This document shows positions 6,932-11,565 of a stretch of 11,565 bases of DNA, piece by piece (within the stretch, counting starts at the first letter, position 1; each line of letters starts with the position of its first letter). The translations under genes were made by a program, and so were the position numbers. Origin of the DNA: Planctomycetota bacterium (GTDB taxonomy: Bacteria > Planctomycetota > Brocadiia > JAJRTI01); NCBI GenBank assembly GCA_024278415.1, contig JAJRTI010000865.1, positions 1-11,565 of the forward strand, in the 5' to 3' direction. Under the pieces are notes generated by a model. That model made no database searches, had not been told where the DNA came from, and was given only the letters and a program-made list of their open reading frames with translations.

Positions 6932-7026
6932 GATGGATGACGTGGCGGCGAGGCCGGACGTTCGGGGTTGACTACCGCTACCAGCCCGATCATGGGAAGG
7001 GACGGAGCGCTCTGTGCCTTCGGCTG

Positions 7027-7033
7027 AGAGGAG
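7027..7033 (+). promoter_or_regulatory. Ribosome binding site deciding the lipoprotein start
   Basis: AGAGGAG ends 8 nt before the ATG at 7042. This supports that start over an in-frame ATG at 6937, which would add 35 residues and bury the lipoprotein signal peptide. Confidence 0.75.
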
Positions 7034-7041
7034 TGTTTGGT

Positions 7042-7485
7042 ATGAAGGTGAGACACTGTGTGCTGTTGCTTGCGCTCGCGGGCTGTGCGCGGCAGTTGCC
7101 GCCATTCGGCTTAGGGCCGGGTGCGGGCCCGGCCGCCGCGCGGGAGAAGCCGCACATTATCAGGGCGAAGTCCACGGCGCAGTTCTACGAGCGTGTGCGC
7201 TTCGATGGATCGCCACTGTTGCTCGACTTTGGCACGTCCTACTGCCACACGTGCCGGGAGATGAGCCGAATCACCAAGAGGCTGGCGCGTGAGTATGCGC
7301 CGCGGCTGACGCTCGTGCTGGTCGACGTGGACGGAACGCGCGACGTGATGGACAAGTTCAACGTGGTCGTGAGCCCCACGTTGGTGATGTTCCGAGGGCG
7401 TCAAGAAGTCGGCCGACTCATCGGGAAACGCTCGGAGGCAGATGTGCGCCGCCTGGTGAAAGCGGGCCTCGCCGCGACGCCGTGA
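7042..7485 (+). CDS. Thioredoxin-like lipoprotein (147 aa)
   Basis: Residues 1-15 are a lipoprotein signal (MKVRHCVLLLALAGC) with lipobox LAGC and Cys15 as the lipidated residue; Ala at +2 favours the outer membrane. After a Gly/Pro/Ala-rich linker, residues about 40-145 form a thioredoxin fold: LLLDFGTSYCHTCREM (59-74) with active-site CHTC (Cys68, Cys71), LVLVDVDG, and VVSPTLVMF with cis-Pro112. Tyr replaces the usual Trp before the CxxC. It probably reduces or exchanges thiols on the periplasmic side. Its stop at 7483-7485 is only 11 nt before the start of the next gene, a redoxin/FMN protein, so the two are likely co-transcribed, translationally coupled and functionally paired. A good Shine-Dalgarno supports the start. 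Confidence 0.88.
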   Translation: MKVRHCVLLLALAGCARQLPPFGLGPGAGPAAAREKPHIIRAKSTAQFYERVRFDGSPLLLDFGTSYCHTCREMSRITKRLAREYAPRLTLVLVDVDGTRDVMDKFNVVVSPTLVMFRGRQEVGRLIGKRSEADVRRLVKAGLAATP

Positions 7486-7496
7486 GGGAGATGCGC

Positions 7497-8663
7497 ATGC
7501 ACGCCTGGCATCCGATCGCTCTGTGTGCACGCTGTGCTTCTTGGCCGCGGGTTGCTGCGATCTTGTTTGCCTGCGCGGGGCTTGCAGTTGCTGCACGAGG
7601 GAAAGACGCGGGCGCACTCACAGCCGGGTTCGAGAAGGCCATCTACCCGTTTAGGGACTTGCGCAGCCAAGCCGCGTTGTCCAACGACGATGCGAAGTAC
7701 TTGGGGATTCGCGGAGAGGATGGGTTCCGCCTCTCGGACGTGGGCTCGCGGCTCATTGTGTTGGCGTTCCTCAACCGGCACTGTTCCGGTTGCCGGGGAT
7801 CCGTGCCGTTCTTGTGCGAGGCCTTTCGCGACATTGCGCGATCGGCAGACTTGGCCGGGCAGGTGCGCATGCTCGCCATTGCGGTTGGCAACCGCGCCCC
7901 GGATGCGGTTGCGTTCCGAAAGGAGTGGCAGATTCCCTTCCCCATGGTGCCTGATCCTCGCTTCGAGTTGCTGAAGGCCGCGGCCGTGTCAGACGAGACG
8001 CCGTTCATCGTGCTGGTGCGCAGGTCGGGTTCTGAGTTGATTATGACCAGCCTGCACCGCGGCGACTTCGCCGCGCCCGACCTCCTGCTGCGCGAAGTCC
8101 GGAGCGTGTTGAGTTTGCCGTGGGACGCGCTCCGCGATATGGCTCGAGGCCGGCCCATGCCGGCGCTGCCAGGACCGCCCAAGGTTCCGGTTACGCCCAA
8201 GAAGTTGCGTGAGTTGATCGCGGACGCGCTGGAGAGCCCGGGGGGCCGACTCGTGCGATGGAAGATACTGGGCGTGCCTGACGCACAGGGGGTGGTGGAG
8301 GCGACCCTGGCCGTACGTGGCAAAATGGTGACGCGCTACGCCCGGGTCGTGAGCCGCCGGCCGGTGTGCAATGTGTGCCACGACATCCACTTCATCTACG
8401 TGTTTGATCCGAGCGGACTCATCCTTGCATTCGAGCCGATCCAGCTCCCTAAGGTGTCCAACAAGCGCTTCAACTGGCTCGACGTGCGCAAGCTGCGTCG
8501 CCGCGTGGTTGGCCGGCGCTTGGGGGACCCGTTCGACTTTAACCCCGACGTGGACGCGGTGAGCCGCGCGACGATTACCTGCTCGGTCGTGTTTGACGCG
8601 TTGCGTGACGGCCGTCGCGTGTTCGCCGCGGTGACTCATGCCGGCGCTCCGCCCAAACAGTAG
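7497..8663 (+). CDS. Secreted redoxin domain fused to an FMN-binding (RnfG/NqrC/NosR-type) domain (388 aa)
   Basis: GGGAG (7486-7490) lies 6 nt before the ATG at 7497, my chosen start; ATG 7491 or GTG 7482 would add 2 or 5 residues. Residues about 17-33 (PRVAAILFACAGLAVAA) are a signal peptide or anchor. Residues about 55-205 look like an AhpC/TSA-type redoxin: VLAFLNRHCSGCRGSVPF (88-105) with Cys96 and Cys99, then a cis-Pro region ETPFIVL (167-173). Residues about 235-375 match an FMN-binding domain: CNVCHDIHFIYVFDPSG (291-307) with a second CxxC, and DAVSRATIT (353-361). The last fits the ApbE flavinylation pattern D-x-x-[ST]-x-A-T, making Thr359 the likely covalent FMN site; Arg357 replaces the usual Gly. 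Together with the thioredoxin-like lipoprotein upstream it suggests electron transfer between flavin and thiols outside the cytoplasm. The direction of transfer and the partners are unknown. Confidence 0.85.
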   Translation: MHAWHPIALCARCASWPRVAAILFACAGLAVAARGKDAGALTAGFEKAIYPFRDLRSQAALSNDDAKYLGIRGEDGFRLSDVGSRLIVLAFLNRHCSGCRGSVPFLCEAFRDIARSADLAGQVRMLAIAVGNRAPDAVAFRKEWQIPFPMVPDPRFELLKAAAVSDETPFIVLVRRSGSELIMTSLHRGDFAAPDLLLREVRSVLSLPWDALRDMARGRPMPALPGPPKVPVTPKKLRELIADALESPGGRLVRWKILGVPDAQGVVEATLAVRGKMVTRYARVVSRRPVCNVCHDIHFIYVFDPSGLILAFEPIQLPKVSNKRFNWLDVRKLRRRVVGRRLGDPFDFNPDVDAVSRATITCSVVFDALRDGRRVFAAVTHAGAPPKQ

Positions 8664-8761
8664 GGCGTGCATTGCGGTGGGCAACCGGCGATGAGGCGGT
8701 GGCGGAGTTGCGGCGCCCGCACCGGCTTGCTGTGGCGATAACGGGGAGATTCGTTGAGGGA

Positions 8762-8790
8762 TTCCCGATGCCCATGCGTTATGGTATGCT
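8762..8790 (+). promoter_or_regulatory. Candidate extended -10 promoter for the WHy lipoprotein operon
   Basis: TGGTATGCT at 8782-8790 matches an extended -10 element (TGnTAtnnT). The hexamer 17 nt upstream, TTCCCG at 8762-8767, is a poor -35, which an extended -10 can tolerate. It lies in the 277-bp gap 8664-8940, about 150 bp before the next start codon. Nothing else in that gap is distinctive. Confidence 0.3.
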
Positions 8791-8940
8791 ACTTGGCATC
8801 GCTTGAATCGCAGTTACAGTTCGGCCGTTCCGTGCGTTCCCTGCTGGCAAGTGATTCGCCTTGCCACGGTGCGAAGGCAGTCCAACGTCCTCAGAATGTG
8901 CGGTTAGGCGCAGCCCAGCCTCGTTGTGATGGAGCCCAAA

Positions 8941-9729
8941 ATGAACAATCGCCTGCTTTATCTGCCCTTGCTTGCCCTGCTTGCGCCTGGCTGTGCGATG
9001 TTGACGGAGGTTGCGAGGCCGCACGTGGTGGACGTGACGCCTCGGATCACCGGCGCGGACACGAAGGGCCTGGACATGGCGTTCGACCTGAAGGTCGACA
9101 ACCCGTACCCGATGGCCGTGGCCAGCAAGAAGCTGGTCTATGCGATTGAGATTGAGGGCAAGGAGCTTGTGAGTTCGAAGTCGGGCGGGGCGATGACGCT
9201 CAAAGGCGGCGCCGCGAGCACGGTGACCCTCCCCGCACGCATCGAATTCGATAAGCTCAAAGCTATTGGGAAGGACCTCGCGTCGGCAAATGAAGCCCAG
9301 TACAAGATCCTCGGCACGGCTACGATTCTCGCGTTCGGCCAGGAAGTGCCGGTGCCCTTCAGCTACGAGGGGACCTTGCCCATCGTGCGGGCGCCGAAGT
9401 TTTCGGAGATCAAGCCGAAGGTCGCGCGGAGCGGCTTGGCCAACTTCAGCCTGGATGTCGCCGCCAAGATCACCAACCCGAATGTGTTCAAGATCGACGT
9501 GTCTAAGCTCAAGTATTCGCTCCTCTTGGGGGGGGCTGAGTTGGCGAGTCTTCAAGCTTCAACTGCGGGTGAAGTCGGCCCCGGTGAAACCAAGGCATTT
9601 CATTTGGCCGGGAAGCTTTCCGCCACGCAAGCGCTGGGCGAACTTCTCAAGAACGGGAAGCTGGAAGGCGCCAAGATCGTCTCGTCCGGCACATTCAAGA
9701 CCCCTTACGGCTCGGTCGAGAGCAAGTGA
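8941..9729 (+). CDS. Lipoprotein with two WHy / LEA14-like domains (262 aa)
   Basis: GGAG (8931-8934) lies 6 nt before the ATG at 8941, preferred over GTG 8926 and ATG 8929. Residues 1-18 (MNNRLLYLPLLALLAPGC) are a lipoprotein signal with Cys18; Pro at -2 is slightly off the consensus. Two related beta domains follow, about 28-150 and 155-262. Each has the WHy-type pattern of a hydrophobic strand and the Asn-Pro turn: FDLKVDNPYPMAV (48-60) and LDVAAKITNPNVFKIDV (171-187), followed by a strand such as KLKYSLLLGG. The WHy domain is found in plant LEA14 and in bacterial and archaeal stress proteins; its molecular role in bacteria is not established. Being lipidated and 45 bp before an AsmA-like membrane protein, it probably works at the envelope with it. 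Confidence is high for the fold and low for the function. Confidence 0.85.
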   Translation: MNNRLLYLPLLALLAPGCAMLTEVARPHVVDVTPRITGADTKGLDMAFDLKVDNPYPMAVASKKLVYAIEIEGKELVSSKSGGAMTLKGGAASTVTLPARIEFDKLKAIGKDLASANEAQYKILGTATILAFGQEVPVPFSYEGTLPIVRAPKFSEIKPKVARSGLANFSLDVAAKITNPNVFKIDVSKLKYSLLLGGAELASLQASTAGEVGPGETKAFHLAGKLSATQALGELLKNGKLEGAKIVSSGTFKTPYGSVESK

Positions 9730-9762
9730 TACGATGCGTCTGTTTGACGGACCGTTGCATAT

Positions 9763-9768
9763 AAGGAG
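9763..9768 (+). promoter_or_regulatory. Strong Shine-Dalgarno for the fused TIGR03546/TIGR03545 gene
   Basis: AAGGAG ends 6 nt before the ATG at 9775. It is among the best ribosome binding sites in the window and fixes the start, placing the gene 45 bp after the WHy lipoprotein stop. Confidence 0.75.
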
Positions 9769-9774
9769 TTCCTC

Positions 9775-11565
9775 ATGTTCGCCATCCGATTCATCCGCAA
9801 ATTGGGCAAGATGCTCCGCAGCGGCGCAGGTGGCCGGGAGATTTTCCTAGGCGGATTCTGCGGTGCGCTCATTGGCATGATTCCCGGCGTCAACCTGACG
9901 TTGATTCTCGCGATTGTGCTGATGCTGCTGCTCAACGCCAACGTGGGCATCGCGATCCTTGGGATCGTCCTCGGCAAGGTCGTGTGCATCGCGGCCGCGC
10001 CGGTCACGTTCCAAATCGGCTACGTTCTCATCCACAACATAGGTCTGGAGGGCTTATTCGCCTGGCTGTGCAACACGCCCGTACTCGCGTTGCTGGATCT
10101 CTACAAGTATTGTCTGTTGGGTGGTATTCCGGTTGGCATCGTGTTGGGCCTCGTGTTTGGCAATTTCATGGTGCGGTTCATGGCCAAGCTCCGCGCGGCC
10201 TCGATCAAGGCCGCGAGTGGGGAGAAGGCGCAGAAGATTCTCGGAAACAAGCTTGTCAAATTCATCATGTGGCTCGCGTTTGGCAAGGCCAAGGCGGACA
10301 TGCAAGAGACGCTTGACAAGCAGTCGCCTATGTTCCGCAAGGCCGGCATCATTCTGGCCGTTGGCCTCGTGGTGATCGTCGCAGCGCTCGAGTTCCTCTT
10401 GCTCGACACGGTGGTGAAGATTGCGCTGGAGAAGGGCATCGCTGCTGGCACGGGAGCCGAGGTGGACGTGGCGAAGGCGGACTTGTCTCTGCTCGACGGC
10501 AAACTTGTTGTTGAAGGGCTTCAGGTGACGGACCCCTCGCAGCCCACACAGAATCTGGTTCAGATCGGGAAGCTCGAAGCAGACGTGAGCATGAAGGATT
10601 TGCTGCGCAAGAGCTACGCGATTGATCTTCTGGCCGGCAGCGATGTGCAGATGAACGTTAAGCGCAAGAAGCCAGGCAAGGTCTACGTGAAGCCCAAGAA
10701 ACCAGCGGAAGCGAAGCCCGGAACAGAGGGGGAGGGCGAGGCGCTGGATAAGTACTTCAACAAGGCGAAGGAGTGGCAACAGTACTTAGACAAGGCCAAG
10801 ACGTACCTCGAAAAGCGAAAGGCCGCGGAGGCAGGCAAAGAAAACGCAAAGGAACAAGCCAAGGAACAGAAGATGGCCGCGGTTGAGCAAGCCAAGGCTG
10901 TGGGCTACTTGAACGCGAGCGCGCAGGGCATTTTGACGAAACGTCCGACTTGGCTCATTCGCAAGATCGAGATGGAGAAGGTCGTGTTCGCCCCCGGCAA
11001 ACCGGCACAAAAGGTTGAAGGCGAGAATATCTCCAGCCATCCAGAACTCACGCAGGCCCCCATGAGGCTGCGCATCACGCCCTCGGCCGGCGGCGAACCC
11101 ACGGCCAAGGTGCTGTTACACTTTGAGAAGCCGGACTTGTTGCACGAGATTGCGTTGAACTTGACGGGGATCAAACTCGACGATTCGCTTGGGCTCAGCA
11201 GCGGACTGCCGCTGAACGTGCAAGATGGCCAAGCCGACGCCAAGGCAGATGGCAAGTTCAGCGAGAAGAAGTTGGACCTGCCGTTCCACATCGTTGTGAA
11301 GAACTTGAAGGCACAGGCCGAGGGGGGGAAGCCTATCCTCGGAATGGATCCCGCTACCGCGCAAGAAGTCTTCAAGAGTGTCGAGGAGCTGAACATCGTC
11401 GGTTCGCTCGAAGGCTCCCTCGCATCGCCGCGAGTGAAGATCGACTACGACAAGCTCATCGGCAGCCTCAAGCGCGCACTCATGAAGGCGGGCAAGACCG
11501 CGCTGCTCAACCGTGCAAACGCGGAGTTGGGCAAGTACAAGGGGCAAGCCGAGGAGGCGCTCAAG
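9775..11565 (+). CDS. Fused TIGR03546-TIGR03545 protein: multi-span membrane domain plus AsmA-like domain (partial, C-terminus beyond window)
   Basis: I read 597 codons from the ATG without a stop; the gene runs off the right edge. Residues 1-140 match the small membrane family TIGR03546: a hydrophobic N-terminal part with IFLGGFCGALIGMIPGVNL (23-41), TPVLALLDLYKYCLLGG (101-117) and GLVFGNFMVRFMAKLR (125-140). A charged linker leads to a further transmembrane helix (about 189-211) that opens the TIGR03545 part: KIALEKGIAAGTGAEVDVAK (215-234), then LVVEGLQVTDPSQPTQNLVQ (244-263), the AsmA-like pattern. A Lys/Glu-rich, probably coiled-coil stretch spans about 320-372. Beta-rich AsmA-type sequence follows, with VGSLEGSLASPRVKIDYDKL (542-561). 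The two families are usually separate neighbouring genes; here they are one frame, checked codon by codon across the junction. It is probably an inner-membrane protein with a large periplasmic domain. By analogy with AsmA proteins it may handle lipids, which is unproven. Confidence 0.82.
   Translation, partial: MFAIRFIRKLGKMLRSGAGGREIFLGGFCGALIGMIPGVNLTLILAIVLMLLLNANVGIAILGIVLGKVVCIAAAPVTFQIGYVLIHNIGLEGLFAWLCNTPVLALLDLYKYCLLGGIPVGIVLGLVFGNFMVRFMAKLRAASIKAASGEKAQKILGNKLVKFIMWLAFGKAKADMQETLDKQSPMFRKAGIILAVGLVVIVAALEFLLLDTVVKIALEKGIAAGTGAEVDVAKADLSLLDGKLVVEGLQVTDPSQPTQNLVQIGKLEADVSMKDLLRKSYAIDLLAGSDVQMNVKRKKPGKVYVKPKKPAEAKPGTEGEGEALDKYFNKAKEWQQYLDKAKTYLEKRKAAEAGKENAKEQAKEQKMAAVEQAKAVGYLNASAQGILTKRPTWLIRKIEMEKVVFAPGKPAQKVEGENISSHPELTQAPMRLRITPSAGGEPTAKVLLHFEKPDLLHEIALNLTGIKLDDSLGLSSGLPLNVQDGQADAKADGKFSEKKLDLPFHIVVKNLKAQAEGGKPILGMDPATAQEVFKSVEELNIVGSLEGSLASPRVKIDYDKLIGSLKRALMKAGKTALLNRANAELGKYKGQAEEALK

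Larger units (their letters stand above)
6504..7041. other. Divergent intergenic region, no convincing gene
   Basis: This 538-bp stretch separates the minus-strand glycan cluster from the plus-strand redox genes and should hold promoters for both. I see a 7-bp inverted repeat, CGTTGGA (6535-6541) with TCCAACG (6559-6565), near the sulfatase-like gene start, and a 20-bp perfect palindrome at 6912-6931. TTGACT at 6968-6973 resembles a -35 element but has no acceptable -10 at 16-18 nt. Short frames on either strand lack ribosome binding sites and domain signals. Confidence 0.6.

Noticed and set aside
6731..6940. A 69-codon plus-strand frame in the divergent intergenic region
   Set aside because: There is no ribosome binding site, the composition is rich in Cys, Arg and Trp, and no family pattern is seen.
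5877..6971. A 364-codon open frame on the plus strand
   Set aside because: It is mostly antisense to the sulfatase-like gene, has no domain signal, and continues into the intergenic region only by chance.
6968..6996. TTGACT as a -35 box for the thioredoxin-like gene
   Set aside because: No hexamer resembling TATAAT occurs at 16-18 nt; the candidates read like CATGGG.
6937..7041. An earlier in-frame start for the thioredoxin-like protein
   Set aside because: It lacks a ribosome binding site and would place the lipoprotein signal peptide 35 residues inside the protein.
7482..7496. GTG 7482 or ATG 7491 as the start of the redoxin-FMN protein
   Set aside because: GTG 7482 overlaps the previous stop but has no Shine-Dalgarno at good spacing, and ATG 7491 directly abuts GGGAG. 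ATG 7497 has a 6-nt spacing, though the difference is only a few residues.
10054..10779. Minus-strand open frames under the AsmA-like gene, including those at 10786-11547
   Set aside because: They are complements of the plus-strand gene, whose frame is open throughout and matches a family pattern. Their products are Leu/His/Arg-rich without domains.

Overview
The window is GC-rich and its proteins point to a Gram-negative-type bacterium with an outer membrane: two predicted lipoproteins, signal-peptide-bearing glycan enzymes, and an AsmA-like inner-membrane protein of a kind known only from diderm genomes. A secreted glycoside-hydrolase-like protein, a GH123-type (DUF4091) enzyme and a sulfatase-fold enzyme, together with extragenic palindromes, are a combination often met in Planctomycetota, Lentisphaerota, Verrucomicrobiota and Hydrogenedentota-like genomes. 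That assignment is inference. No rRNA, tRNA, CRISPR array, integrase or transposase was recognised.

Left half (1-6503, all on the minus strand, so transcription runs from high to low coordinates): a sulfatase-superfamily enzyme (6503-5079), then a secreted DUF4091/GH123-like protein (5013-2245), then a 542-bp spacer full of palindromes, then a secreted (beta/alpha)8-barrel glycoside-hydrolase-like protein (1702 to beyond the left edge). This looks like a glycan catabolism cluster. The sulfatase-like enzyme has Thr where the formylglycine Cys/Ser should be, so it may not be a sulfatase. The spacer carries a REP-like pair of inverted hairpins whose two copies differ by a compensating base-pair change.

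Middle (6504-7041): a gene-free divergent intergenic region containing a perfect 20-bp palindrome at 6912-6931.

Right half (7042-11565, plus strand): two apparent modules. First, a thioredoxin-like lipoprotein (7042-7485) is followed almost directly by a secreted protein joining a redoxin domain with a CxxC to an FMN-binding domain of the RnfG/NqrC/NosR type (7497-8663). The two suggest an extracytoplasmic thiol/flavin redox pair. Second, a lipoprotein with two WHy/LEA14-like domains (8941-9729) lies 45 bp before a large protein (9775 to beyond the right edge). That protein fuses two families usually encoded by adjacent genes, TIGR03546 (small multi-span membrane protein) and TIGR03545 (AsmA-like). 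This second pair could be an envelope lipid-handling module and is the least described system in the window.
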